The position numbers were made by a program, and so were the translations under genes. A stretch of 32,000 nt of DNA from an uncultured SAR86 cluster bacterium (GTDB lineage: Bacteria; Pseudomonadota; Gammaproteobacteria; Magnimaribacterales; D2472): assembly GCA_902612915.1 (NCBI GenBank), contig CACMFH010000007.1, positions 1 through 32,000 of the forward strand. The letters are read 5' to 3'. Below are positions 7,686 to 16,251 of the stretch, piece by piece. The notes under the pieces were generated by a model. It made no database searches. It saw only the letters and a program-made list of their open reading frames with translations, and was not told where the DNA came from. Numbering within the stretch: the stretch's first letter is position 1; every line of letters begins with the position of its first letter.

Positions 7686-8778
7686 TTTTAAAAATTTTAT
7701 TAAGGATAAAATCTATATCGATTTGTATTTATTTTTTTCCATCACATTACTTTCAATCATGGGTCTTGTATTTTTATATAGCGCCTCTCAAGGGAACATA
7801 GAGACAATCATTAAACAGTCTTTTTTTGTTATATTTGGTTTGTTTTTAATGTTAATCGTTAGTCAGCCTGATCCAGATTTCTACAAAAATAATTCAGCAA
7901 TTTTTTTAATCTTTTCCTTAGTTCTTGTTTTGGTTACTCTTTTTTTTGGAAAGGAAGTTAATGGAGCAAGAAGGTGGCTAGATCTAGGATTCTTCACATT
8001 ACAAACATCAGAAATTATTAAAGTTGCTTTACCAGTATTTCTAGCTGCATATTTATATGACAAATCCTTGCCAATAAATTTACTCAATACCTTCACTACA
8101 TTGTTCTTAATTCTTTTAATAGTTAATCTAGTTAGAATTCAGCCAGACTTAGGGACAAGTTTAGTAATTTTGATAGCGGGTCTATATATTTTATTCTTAG
8201 CCGGATTAAGCTGGAGATTTATTGGAATTTCATCTGGAATTTTTATTTTGTCTCTGCCTTTTATTTGGAATAATTTTTTAGAGCCATTTCAAAGACAAAG
8301 AATTTTAACTTTACTAGATCCCAATGCAGATCCCTTTGGATCGGGATGGAATATTACACAATCAAAGATAGCTATTGGGTCAGGTGGACTTCAAGGAAAA
8401 GGCTATCAAATGGGGTCTCAGGCCCATTTGGATTTTTTACCAGAGACTGAGACAGATTTTATTTTTTCAGTAATTGCAGAGGAATTTGGTTTTATAGGAG
8501 TATGTATTCTTTTGTCTATTTTCTTATTTATATTACTAAGATGTTTATATCTGGCTTTTGATGCAAGAGATAGATTTTGCAGATTAACCATTGGCGGCCT
8601 TAGCCTATTATTTTTATCTACAGTATTCATAAATTTATCAATGGTGGTTGGAATTATTCCAGTCGTGGGCATGCCACTTCCATTTATAAGCAAAGGAGGA
8701 TCATCTTTGTTATCATTTTACATAGCATTTGGAATAATAATCTCTATGGCAACACACAAAAAATTGATGCAAAAATGA
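7678..8778 (+). CDS. rodA: RodA, SEDS-family peptidoglycan glycosyltransferase
   Basis: Polymerises lipid II into glycan strands in the inner membrane as the partner of PBP2. About ten hydrophobic helices are visible. SEDS signatures include the NGARRWLDLG loop (the W that follows the second or third helix), RIQPDLGTSLV, the large periplasmic loop with DPFGSGWNITQSKIAIGSGG, and the ending GMPLPFISKGGSS. The GSGWN loop and the conserved D in QPDLGTS are as in active RodA. I prefer the ATG at 7678 (eight-base overlap with mrdA); a TTG at 7669 would add three residues and cannot be excluded. RodA rather than FtsW is supported by its position directly after mrdA. Its stop overlaps the ATG of mltB (ATGA). 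Confidence 0.94.
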   Translation: MINFKNFIKDKIYIDLYLFFSITLLSIMGLVFLYSASQGNIETIIKQSFFVIFGLFLMLIVSQPDPDFYKNNSAIFLIFSLVLVLVTLFFGKEVNGARRWLDLGFFTLQTSEIIKVALPVFLAAYLYDKSLPINLLNTFTTLFLILLIVNLVRIQPDLGTSLVILIAGLYILFLAGLSWRFIGISSGIFILSLPFIWNNFLEPFQRQRILTLLDPNADPFGSGWNITQSKIAIGSGGLQGKGYQMGSQAHLDFLPETETDFIFSVIAEEFGFIGVCILLSIFLFILLRCLYLAFDARDRFCRLTIGGLSLLFLSTVFINLSMVVGIIPVVGMPLPFISKGGSSLLSFYIAFGIIISMATHKKLMQK

Positions 8779-9662
8779 GAAACTTTTTATTTTTAATATT
8801 TACACTGGTTAATTTTAGTTATGCAGATTACTTTGATCATCCTGAGTCTCAGGAGATTATTAATGAGCTTGTTGAAATACATGGCTTTGATAAAAATTAT
8901 GTTGAAACAGTCCTCAAAGACGCAAAAAAACAACAAAAGATAATTGATTCAATTTCAAAACCTGCTGAATTTACATGGACATGGGAGAGATATAAAAAGT
9001 TATTTATCGAAGAAAAAAGAATTAGAAATGGCAAAAAGTTCATTAAAAATAATTTAGTTACTTTGGAGAGAGCAGAAAAAGAGTTTGGTGTACCCAAAGA
9101 AATTATTACTTCAATTCTCGGTATTGAAACAAGATACGGAAAAATTTTAGGAAATTATAGGGTTATTGATAGCTTAACTACTTTAGGTTTTGATTATCCA
9201 AGAAGGTCTGCATTTTTTAAAGACGAACTCACAAAGTTTTTTTTATTAACAAGAGAAAATAATTTAGATATCTATTCTGTCAAAGGTTCATATGCTGGCG
9301 CCATGGGGTATGGGCAATTCATCTCCTCAAGTTACCGCGCATACGCCATTGATTTTGATGGAGATAATAGTGTTGATTTGTTTAACTCTGTTGATGATGC
9401 AATTGGAAGTATTGCAAATTATTTAAAAGTTCATGGTTGGAAAAGAAACGGGAAAATTGTTACTGAGTCTTCCTTAAATAATGTAAGAGAAATCTATAAA
9501 CCGCATGATAGTCTTTCAAAATTCATTCCTTTGAGTTTTAATGAAGACGGGAAAGACAATTATTTTATTGGAGATGATAACTTTGTTGCAATTACCAAAT
9601 ATAATAGAAGTCACTTTTATGCAATGGCTGTATATTATTTAGCAGAAGAGTTTAAAAAATGA
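8775..9662 (+). CDS. mltB: lytic murein transglycosylase B
   Basis: Cleaves the glycan between MurNAc and GlcNAc, leaving 1,6-anhydro-MurNAc, in the periplasm. The 295-residue protein begins with a signal peptide (MRNFLFLIFTLVNFSYA, likely cut after Ala17) and lacks the lipobox cysteine of E. coli MltB, so it is probably soluble. The catalytic glutamate is Glu118 in LGIETRYG, followed by DSLTTLGFDYPRRSAFF, which is diagnostic of the MltB family. The substrate-groove motif GAMGYGQFISSSYRAYAIDFDGD and the later LKVHGW are present as well. It is coupled by ATGA overlaps to rodA before and dacA after. Products released here would feed the Mpl recycling route. Confidence 0.93.
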   Translation: MRNFLFLIFTLVNFSYADYFDHPESQEIINELVEIHGFDKNYVETVLKDAKKQQKIIDSISKPAEFTWTWERYKKLFIEEKRIRNGKKFIKNNLVTLERAEKEFGVPKEIITSILGIETRYGKILGNYRVIDSLTTLGFDYPRRSAFFKDELTKFFLLTRENNLDIYSVKGSYAGAMGYGQFISSSYRAYAIDFDGDNSVDLFNSVDDAIGSIANYLKVHGWKRNGKIVTESSLNNVREIYKPHDSLSKFIPLSFNEDGKDNYFIGDDNFVAITKYNRSHFYAMAVYYLAEEFKK

Positions 9663-10807
9663 AAAGAATTATATTATTTTTATTATTTGTACCAAATCTT
9701 GTTGTTGGACAGAGCTTTGTTCCAAATGCTCCTGAATTAAATTTAAAAAGTTACATGTTAATTGAGCCTAAAACGAATACTGTTATTGCAGAATCAAACG
9801 CAAGTGGTTTAATTGAGCCAGCAAGCATGACTAAAGTCATGACCGCTTATGTTGTTGCCGACCAGATTAAAAATGATCTCATTAGTCTTGATGATAATGT
9901 TCTTATAAGTGAAAAAGCATGGAGAATGGGCGGTTCAAAAATGTTTATCGAAGTTGGGAAAAGGGTAAGCATACTTGATTTGCTAAAAGGCATAATTATC
10001 CAGTCAGGAAATGATGCTTCCGTTGCAATTGCTGAATACGTTGGGGGTACTGAAGCTGGATTTGTTGATCTTATGAATTCCTATGCTGGAGCCTTAGGGA
10101 TGACTGATACAACTTTTATAAATTCCACAGGTCTTCCAAATGAAGGGCATTTAACATCAGCAAGGGATCTTGCAACTCTTACTTCAAACTTTATGACAAA
10201 TTTTCCAGACATTTATGCTCTTTTCAAAGAAAAAGAATTTGAATATGGTGGTATTACAGGAAATAAATATAACAGAAACAAATTACTTTGGAGAGATGAG
10301 AGTTCTGATGGAGTTAAGACAGGGCATACATCCTCAGCTGGATATTGTCTAATTGGATCTGCCAAAAGGGGTAACATGAGACTAATCACAGTTGTGGCTG
10401 GAAGTAATACTGCAAATAATAGCTTCTCAGATACACAAAGACTTCTAGAGTATGGATTTAGATTTTATGCTACTCAAAAGTACTTTGATGCAGATAAAGA
10501 ATATACAACTGCAAAAGTTTGGGGCGGTAAGAACGATAATATAAGCCTAGGTGTAGTTGAAGATATATCAATAACTTTACCTAGAACAAGTTTTAAGAAC
10601 GTAAAGGTTAATTTTAATGTGAAAAATAATGTCCAAGCTCCTATAAAAAGAGGCGATAAGCTTGGAACTTTAGATATTATTAGTAATGATGAGGTTGTTC
10701 TAACAACTGATCTGCTTGCATTGAATGACGTTGATGCTAAAGGCTTTTTCGGAAGGATTTGGTCAAAATTCGTCCTCTGGATAATGAGCTTATTTGGATT
10801 AGCATAG
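9659..10807 (+). CDS. dacA: D-alanyl-D-alanine carboxypeptidase (PBP5/6 type)
   Basis: Trims the terminal D-Ala from pentapeptides in the periplasm and so limits crosslinking. The 382-residue protein has a signal peptide (residues 1-17, ending VVG-Q), the S11 peptidase domain with SMTK at 56-59, SGN at 116-118 and KTG at 220-222, then a PBP5 C-terminal beta domain. The last 15-20 residues (FVLWIMSLFGLA) form the amphipathic membrane-anchoring helix of PBP5/6 enzymes. It overlaps mltB by four bases and is followed without any gap by the aminotransferase gene, whose ATG directly abuts the TAG. The mrdA-rodA-mltB-dacA order is a conserved elongation cluster of gammaproteobacteria. Confidence 0.95.
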   Translation: MKRIILFLLFVPNLVVGQSFVPNAPELNLKSYMLIEPKTNTVIAESNASGLIEPASMTKVMTAYVVADQIKNDLISLDDNVLISEKAWRMGGSKMFIEVGKRVSILDLLKGIIIQSGNDASVAIAEYVGGTEAGFVDLMNSYAGALGMTDTTFINSTGLPNEGHLTSARDLATLTSNFMTNFPDIYALFKEKEFEYGGITGNKYNRNKLLWRDESSDGVKTGHTSSAGYCLIGSAKRGNMRLITVVAGSNTANNSFSDTQRLLEYGFRFYATQKYFDADKEYTTAKVWGGKNDNISLGVVEDISITLPRTSFKNVKVNFNVKNNVQAPIKRGDKLGTLDIISNDEVVLTTDLLALNDVDAKGFFGRIWSKFVLWIMSLFGLA

Positions 10808-11635
10808 ATGGAAAATGTTCATGCTGTATTCAATGGAATATTTGATAACTTAGAAAATATAAAAATATCACCCTTAAGCAGAGCCTATACCTTTTCAGAT
10901 AGTGTTTATGAAGTCATTCCTTTTCATAATGCAAAGGGTATTGCTTTTGATAGACATATAAAGAGACTTCAAAAAAGTTGTAATTCGTTATCAATTTCAG
11001 CAAATATCGACTTAATTTCAAAAGAGATAATTGAACTTATTAATAAAAGTAAATTTAAAGATGGTTATGTTTACTATCAGGTTTCAAGAGGAGTTGATCA
11101 AATAAGATCACATATGTTTAATGCAGATATTTCAACTGAAACATTTGGTTATGTCGTAGAACATACCTTTGAAGCACAATCACTTAAGGTGATGTTATGT
11201 GAGGACGTAAGATGGCAGAGGTGTGATATTAAATCTACTTCATTATTGGGCAACATAATGAGTATGAATAATGCCAAAAATAGCGGGTGTGATGAAGTAA
11301 TTATGCATAAAGACAGAGTAATTACTGAGGGTGGAGCTTCAAATGTTTTTTTTGCAAGTAATGATTGTGTTTACACACCTAATTTGTCTAAAAATATTCT
11401 CCCTGGTATTACCAGAGAACTTTTAATTGAAAAAATCAAAGCATCTGGAATTAATGTTCAGGAGGGCAGCTTTAAAATTGATGATCTTACAGATGCAAAA
11501 TCAATATGGTTAACTAGTTCTACGAAGGGGCTTGCACAAGTAATTGAAATTACAAATCAAGAAACAAATATTGTTGTCGATCATCCTTTATTTTTAGAGT
11601 GTGAGAAAATATTCAAAAATAACTTTCTTAGTTAG
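10808..11635 (+). CDS. class IV PLP aminotransferase, probably D-amino acid aminotransferase
   Basis: Fold-type IV pyridoxal-phosphate enzyme of 275 residues, in the group that includes D-amino acid, branched-chain and aminodeoxychorismate enzymes. The Schiff-base lysine is most likely Lys142 in DIKSTSLLGN, and the phosphate-binding TEGGASNVF at 173-181 is typical. The early AYTFSDSVYEVIPFHNAK and FDRHIKRLQKS stretches fit D-alanine aminotransferases (Dat): the E in YEV and the R-x-x-RL pattern. The place directly after dacA, which releases D-Ala in the periplasm, makes a D-Ala/D-Glu exchanging role attractive; dacA-dat neighbours are known in other gammaproteobacteria. Substrate is inferred, not shown; a branched-chain activity is possible. 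The 3' end overlaps holA by eight bases. Confidence 0.82.
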   Translation: MENVHAVFNGIFDNLENIKISPLSRAYTFSDSVYEVIPFHNAKGIAFDRHIKRLQKSCNSLSISANIDLISKEIIELINKSKFKDGYVYYQVSRGVDQIRSHMFNADISTETFGYVVEHTFEAQSLKVMLCEDVRWQRCDIKSTSLLGNIMSMNNAKNSGCDEVIMHKDRVITEGGASNVFFASNDCVYTPNLSKNILPGITRELLIEKIKASGINVQEGSFKIDDLTDAKSIWLTSSTKGLAQVIEITNQETNIVVDHPLFLECEKIFKNNFLS

Positions 11636-12605
11636 AAGTCAGTCTAATTACCATATTATCTAGCTCTTGCCAAAACTGATCTTTTGTCATGCCGCCCAAT
11701 CCTTTTGAGGCTAAATCTAATTCATAAACTTTTTTCTGAAGTAAAAGCATTTTTTTGAGTGGGTTCTTTTTAATAAAATTTATATAGTTTGGAATTTTAT
11801 TTTTCCATATCCCAGCTTTTTCTAAATTAACATTGTCTTGAAGCGATACAACACAAGTATTTATAATTTTTCCAATAATCCAAACTAAGAGAGGACCATA
11901 GTGATCATCATTTTTTTTGATTGATTTGGTTATTCGCAAAGCATATTTTGTATTAAGTTCAACAATTTTATCTTCTAGCTGGTAGGGTAAAAATTCTGCA
12001 TTATCATAGCCTATTTTCTTATCTTTATTATTTTCTGAATAAGTTAGCTTAAGAATATTTATCTCGTTTTGTTGAGCAATCAAATTGCCTGAAAAAATAT
12101 CTGTAATCCTTATTGAAAACTCTTTAGCATCTGATTCGTTCATAAAATCTAATTGATTTTTAACCCAAGTCTTTTCTTCAAATGATTTAAGTTTGTTACA
12201 TTCAACCATCAATCCAAGACTATCCATTAATTTCACCCATTTGGTACTTTTATTAATCTTTTCAATAGAAGATTTGATAATCAATGCAATATTATTGAAT
12301 TCTTTAATATTCTTCATTTCAAAAATATTGGTAATTTCTTTTGGTATTTTTCCTTTTTGATGACCAATTTCAATAATTATCTTTGATCCAAACAAAGAAC
12401 CTGAGGCATTCTCAATTATTATATTTTCTATTTTTGAGTAGTCAGCTTCAGTAATAATTTTCTTTTCAGTAAAGTTCTGTTCCTTCAAAAATGAATTAAT
12501 TTGATCAACTGAATTATTTTTTAAAACTATCTCGGAGCCAAAAACAAAAAATATATTTGAGGATTTACTTAAATATTTATTTAATGATGTAGACTCACAA
12601 ATCAA
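11628..12605 (-). CDS. holA: DNA polymerase III delta subunit
   Basis: Delta is the wrench of the clamp loader: it opens the beta sliding clamp and is part of the gamma/tau complex. The 325-residue protein is near the usual length (343 in E. coli). It has the FVFGSEIVLKNNSVDQI opening (equivalent of the YLLxGDExLL start), the SLFGSKIIIEI strand (the clamp-binding SLF element of domain 1) and the C-terminal helix pattern LLLQKKVYELDLASKGL, which resembles the IxxLxxADxxIKG of the family. Sequence is otherwise poorly conserved, as is normal for HolA. The start overlaps the end of lptE by 11 bases; lptE-holA adjacency is conserved and strengthens the call. Confidence 0.86.
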   Translation of the reverse strand: MICESTSLNKYLSKSSNIFFVFGSEIVLKNNSVDQINSFLKEQNFTEKKIITEADYSKIENIIIENASGSLFGSKIIIEIGHQKGKIPKEITNIFEMKNIKEFNNIALIIKSSIEKINKSTKWVKLMDSLGLMVECNKLKSFEEKTWVKNQLDFMNESDAKEFSIRITDIFSGNLIAQQNEINILKLTYSENNKDKKIGYDNAEFLPYQLEDKIVELNTKYALRITKSIKKNDDHYGPLLVWIIGKIINTCVVSLQDNVNLEKAGIWKNKIPNYINFIKKNPLKKMLLLQKKVYELDLASKGLGGMTKDQFWQELDNMVIRLTSN

Positions 12606-13119
12606 TTAAGTTAACCTCTAGTATTAGTTGCTCAATGACATCATTTATAATTTCCTCTTCCATAAATTTGCTCATCTGATTTTCCGCCAAAGGATTAAGC
12701 TCTATTGCACTAAATCTTTTCATTGAATTGATAGTTTTTATGTTGTTTGAATGATTCATATGCATCGAGTGATTAGAATGCATGGAATGATCCATTTTTG
12801 TTGATTTTGAATCATCAATGCTGAAATTTACTTTTGCTTTGAGTTCAATCTCCATGGCTCTTAAAGTTGTTCCCGAGTAAACTTCATATTTATTTAAATT
12901 AAAGCTACTTACATTTATATGAATTTTTTCATTATCAACTTTCTCAAAATTATCACCAAAAACTTCTTTAATTTTTAATTGAAAGCTATTAGGAACATCT
13001 TGATCAAATGAAAAATAATATTTATTTTTATCAAGCTGTAATTTTTTATATTCATTTAAGTTACATGAAGTAATTACAATGCTTAGCAATATTAGAAGTA
13101 ATCCTTTTGTATATCTCAT
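12595..13119 (-). CDS. lptE: LPS assembly lipoprotein LptE with a His/Met-rich insertion
   Basis: LptE plugs the LptD barrel and helps place lipopolysaccharide in the outer leaflet of the outer membrane. The 174-residue protein starts with a lipoprotein signal peptide and a lipobox ITSC (cysteine 19). The body has the alternating strand pattern of LptE (KIHINV..., YEVYSG.TLRAMEIELKAKVNFSI) and a C-terminal helix. The call rests largely on the leuS-lptE-holA gene order plus lipobox and length. Odd feature: residues 109-126 read MDHSMHSNHSMHMNHSNN, a stretch almost wholly of His, Met, Ser and Asn, in the loop between two beta strands. This looks like a metal-binding tract and is not expected in LptE. 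Confidence 0.83.
   Translation of the reverse strand: MRYTKGLLLILLSIVITSCNLNEYKKLQLDKNKYYFSFDQDVPNSFQLKIKEVFGDNFEKVDNEKIHINVSSFNLNKYEVYSGTTLRAMEIELKAKVNFSIDDSKSTKMDHSMHSNHSMHMNHSNNIKTINSMKRFSAIELNPLAENQMSKFMEEEIINDVIEQLILEVNLIDL
12742..12795 (-). repeat. His/Met-rich short-period tract inside lptE
   Basis: The 54 bases code for LptE residues 109-126, with five histidines and four methionines in the pattern (M)-x-H-S. The unit is loosely repeated (MDHSMH, SNHSMH, MNHS), so it may have grown by slippage. Similar Met/His runs are known in periplasmic copper-handling proteins; a function in LptE is not established. Confidence 0.75.
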
Positions 13120-13161
13120 AGCCTTAAATGTTAGTTAAGATATTATATTTTATGTTTTTGT

Positions 13162-15567
13162 TTAAATTACAAAATTTATAAGCTTATCTTTAACAAAGAT
13201 AGCTTTTTTAATCTCACTATCTGCTATGTTATTTTTAACATTTTCGACTTCTAATGATAGATTTTTAACAGTTTCTTCATCTAAATTTTTACTAATATTT
13301 AACTTTCCACGAACTTTACCATTAACTTGTATTATTAACTCAAATTCATCTGATTCAATAATAGCTTCATCATACTTCGGCCAAGATGACTCGATGCATG
13401 ATCCATCATTTACAAAACTGGTCCATAAATATTCGCAAATATGGGGAGATATTGGAAACAGCATTTTTAGAGAAAATAGAATTGCTTCATTAAGACAAAA
13501 CTTTTGAGCATCTGTAGCATTATCTTTTTTGAATTCATCTGGAATAAAATTTAGCAACTCCATTATTGCTGCAATAGCAGTATTAAAAGAGAATCTTGAT
13601 TCATAATCATTCTCTACTTTTTTTAATGTAGAGTGACACTTTCTTCTTAACTCTATTTCTTCTTTCGAGAATTCAAATTTCATGTCCAGTTTAATATATT
13701 TTTTTCCTTCAATAAGACTCCAAATTCTCTTTAAAAATCTTGAAGCACCTTCAACAGATGATTCGCTCCATTCTAAACTTTGCTCAGGTGGTGATGTAAA
13801 CATCATATAAAGCCTAACGGTATCTGCTCCATATTTCTCAATGTATGATTGCGGATCAACAGTATTACCTTTCGATTTAGACATCTTTGCACCATCTTTA
13901 AGAACCATACCTTGAGTAAGCAATCTTTTAAAAGGTTCATCACCTTCAACTAGTCCAATGTCTCGAAGAGCTTTATGAAAAAATCTTGAATATAGCAAAT
14001 GCAATATAGCGTGCTCTATACCACCAATATATAAATCTACAGGTAGCCAATATTTAGTATTTTCATCAAAAATTTCATTATTATTGTTTGAAGATGTAAA
14101 TCTAGCGTAATACCAAGATGAATCCATAAAGGTATCGAATGTATCACTTTCTCTAAAGATACTATTATCCAAATTTATAAAATCTTCATTTTGACTTAAT
14201 GGAATAGGTGGCGAATTTTTTTTAAGTTTTGGTAGCTCAACAGGCATATCCATTTCGTCAATAACTTTTGGATCGCCGTTTTCATAAATAACAGGTATTG
14301 GACAACCCCAATATCTTTGCCTACTTACTCCCCAATCTCTTAGCCTGAATTGAATAAGCTGTTTACCAGATTTTAATTTAACTAATTCTTTGATAATTTT
14401 TTTTGATCCTTCTTCTGATGAAAGACCGTTAAATTTATCTGAATTTATTAAAATTCCATTTTCAGTTCTTGGTAACTTCTCTTCATAATTTTTAATAACT
14501 TCTTTGATATTAAGATTATATTTTTTTGCAAATTCATAATCTCTTGAATCGTGAGCTGGAACTCCCATTACAACCCCTGTTCCATAGTCAAGCAATACAA
14601 AATTTCCAATCCATACTGGTAATTTTTCTCCAGTTAAAGGATGAATTACTCTTAGATTTGTATCAATACCAAGTTTTTCTGCCTTTGCCATATCAGCTTC
14701 TGCAGCCTTAGCTTCTTTGCATTTATCGAGAAAGTTCGATATTTTTTCATTATCTTTAGCAATCTTTATTGAAAGGGGATGATTGGGAGATATTGCAAGA
14801 AAAGATACTCCGAAGATAGTATCTGGTCTTGTTGAAAAGGTTATTAGTGAATCTTTACTAGCATCAATTTTATATTCAATCTCAGCACCAAATGATTTTC
14901 CAATCCAATTCTTTTGCATCAGCTTAACATTTTCTGGCCAATCAAGTTCTTCAAGTGAAGATAGAAGCTCATCAGCATAGTCAGTGATTTTTATAAACCA
15001 TTGATCTATTTCTTTTATTTCAATTTGAGCTCCAGAGCGCCAACCTTTTCCATCTATTACTTGCTCATTTGCTAGAACGGTCTTATCTTCAGGATCCCAA
15101 TTAACCATGGATTTTTTTCTATAAACGAGACCCGCGTCGTAAAATTTTTTAAAAATTAATTGTTCCCATTTATAGTAACTTGAGTCACATGTTCTAAGTT
15201 CTTTTGACCAATCATAACTAAAACCAAGAGATTGTAGTTGTGATTTCATGTTTTCAATATTTTGGTTTGTCCAATCGTTTGGACTTACTTTGTTTGCAAT
15301 AGCAGCATTCTCTGCAGGCAGACCAAAAGCATCCCAGCCCATTGGCTGAAATACATTAAAGTTTTTCATTCTTTTATATCTAGATATAACATCACCAATC
15401 GTATAATTTCTTACGTGACCCATATGCAATTTTCCAGAGGGGTAAGGAAACATTGACAGACAATAATATTTTTCTCTTTTATCTATTTTAGAAACATATC
15501 TTTTTTCTTCATTCCATTTGTTTTGAATGATTTCTTCGATTGTTTTGTGATTATAGGTTGAGCTCAT
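13162..15567 (-). CDS. leuS: leucyl-tRNA synthetase
   Basis: Class I aminoacyl-tRNA synthetase that charges tRNA-Leu in the cytoplasm. The 801-residue protein is slightly shorter than the E. coli enzyme (860). The ATP-binding HIGH motif reads HMGH at 48-51 within [15 protein letters not shown], and the KMSKS motif is near residue 560 ([12 protein letters not shown]). The editing domain CP1 has [11 protein letters not shown] and [13 protein letters not shown], with the conserved threonine and aspartate needed to hydrolyse mischarged tRNA. The C-terminal anticodon-binding region ends with the VNGKVRGK motif. It starts 47 bases after the AccB fragment and is followed by lptE after a 42-base spacer. 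Confidence 0.97.
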   Translation of the reverse strand: MSSTYNHKTIEEIIQNKWNEEKRYVSKIDKREKYYCLSMFPYPSGKLHMGHVRNYTIGDVISRYKRMKNFNVFQPMGWDAFGLPAENAAIANKVSPNDWTNQNIENMKSQLQSLGFSYDWSKELRTCDSSYYKWEQLIFKKFYDAGLVYRKKSMVNWDPEDKTVLANEQVIDGKGWRSGAQIEIKEIDQWFIKITDYADELLSSLEELDWPENVKLMQKNWIGKSFGAEIEYKIDASKDSLITFSTRPDTIFGVSFLAISPNHPLSIKIAKDNEKISNFLDKCKEAKAAEADMAKAEKLGIDTNLRVIHPLTGEKLPVWIGNFVLLDYGTGVVMGVPAHDSRDYEFAKKYNLNIKEVIKNYEEKLPRTENGILINSDKFNGLSSEEGSKKIIKELVKLKSGKQLIQFRLRDWGVSRQRYWGCPIPVIYENGDPKVIDEMDMPVELPKLKKNSPPIPLSQNEDFINLDNSIFRESDTFDTFMDSSWYYARFTSSNNNNEIFDENTKYWLPVDLYIGGIEHAILHLLYSRFFHKALRDIGLVEGDEPFKRLLTQGMVLKDGAKMSKSKGNTVDPQSYIEKYGADTVRLYMMFTSPPEQSLEWSESSVEGASRFLKRIWSLIEGKKYIKLDMKFEFSKEEIELRRKCHSTLKKVENDYESRFSFNTAIAAIMELLNFIPDEFKKDNATDAQKFCLNEAILFSLKMLFPISPHICEYLWTSFVNDGSCIESSWPKYDEAIIESDEFELIIQVNGKVRGKLNISKNLDEETVKNLSLEVENVKNNIADSEIKKAIFVKDKLINFVI

Positions 15568-15614
15568 TATTAGAATTTTAAAAGTTATTTATTGAACTAA
15601 TTATTAAAATGCAA

Positions 15615-15770
15615 TTAATTACCAGTATTGTTCTCAGAGGATTCTTTAACATCTATGTTATTTGATCCCTTAGTAATTCGAACTGACTCTTCTCCCTGAC
15701 TTACTTCAATTTCTTTTAAATTTGATTCTTCTAGCATTTCAATCAAAGTTTTTATTTTTCTTATATCCAT
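15615..15770 (-). CDS. AccB (biotin carboxyl carrier protein) N-terminal fragment, 51 residues
   Basis: A short frame matching only the first part of AccB, the carrier subunit of acetyl-CoA carboxylase. Residues 1-34 (start [16 protein letters not shown], then [14 protein letters not shown]) line up almost residue for residue with E. coli AccB. In AccB this helix-strand segment binds the biotin carboxylase AccC. The Ala/Pro linker and the biotinyl domain with its AMKM lysine are absent: the frame ends in TAA at 15617-15615, and leuS starts 47 bases on. It begins three bases after the aroQ stop and has a good ribosome site (AAGAAGG at 15785-15779, eight bases from the ATG). It may be a decayed remnant (pseudogene) or a retained small protein; the intact frame and ribosome site leave both open. 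A complete accB must lie elsewhere if fatty-acid synthesis uses this route. Confidence 0.78.
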   Translation of the reverse strand: MDIRKIKTLIEMLEESNLKEIEVSQGEESVRITKGSNNIDVKESSENNTGN

Positions 15771-15773
15771 AAT

Positions 15774-16211
15774 TTATACCTTCTTATTTTTTAAAGCCTC
15801 CTCTAAAGCAAGAACATAGCCTTTCGTTCCATGCCCACTAAAAACTTTTTCTGCAATATCACTAAAGTAAGATTTTTTTCTAAATTCTTCTCTAGAATTA
15901 ATATCTGATATATGGACTTCATAAAATGGTATTTTCACAGCTAAAATCGCATCTCTTAAGGCTACGCTTGTATGTGTGTAACCTGCAGGATTAAAAATTA
16001 TTGAATCAGTACCATTTTCAAAAGCTGTATGAATTGCATCTATTAGTTCATGCTCGGCATTGCTTTGATAAAAGTAAACTTCACATTCATTGGTATCAGC
16101 TTTATTTTTTAATTTTGCCTCAATATCATCTAATGTCTCAGATCCATAAATATCTTCCTCGCGCATACCAAGCATATTAAGATTTGGCCCATTGAGTACT
16201 AATATCTTCAT
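15774..16211 (-). CDS. aroQ: 3-dehydroquinate dehydratase, type II
   Basis: Third step of the shikimate pathway: removes water from 3-dehydroquinate. The 145-residue protein has the full type II set: NGPNLNMLGMREEDIYG at 7-23 with the catalytic tyrosine Tyr22, FNPAGYTHTSVALRDA at 73-88, and the EVHIS strand with the catalytic His100. The usual EVHLSN reads EVHISD here, and the following IHAREEFRHHS reads INSREEFRKKS; these are conservative variations at the active-site rim. The gene sits between a truncated dsbD and a truncated accB, the place it normally has in the dsbD-aroQ-accB-accC order of gammaproteobacteria. Confidence 0.95.
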   Translation of the reverse strand: MKILVLNGPNLNMLGMREEDIYGSETLDDIEAKLKNKADTNECEVYFYQSNAEHELIDAIHTAFENGTDSIIFNPAGYTHTSVALRDAILAVKIPFYEVHISDINSREEFRKKSYFSDIAEKVFSGHGTKGYVLALEEALKNKKV

Positions 16212-16251
16212 TTAATAGATTTTAACAGAATTTAAATGCATTTTAAGGATT

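Noticed and set aside
15568-15614. Frameshift explaining the short AccB
   Set aside because: The 47 bases before leuS cannot hold the linker and biotinyl domain; no AMKM motif is found in any frame.
16212-16251. Frameshift explaining the short DsbD
   Set aside because: Only 40 AT-rich bases lie before aroQ, far too few for the missing membrane and thioredoxin domains in any frame.
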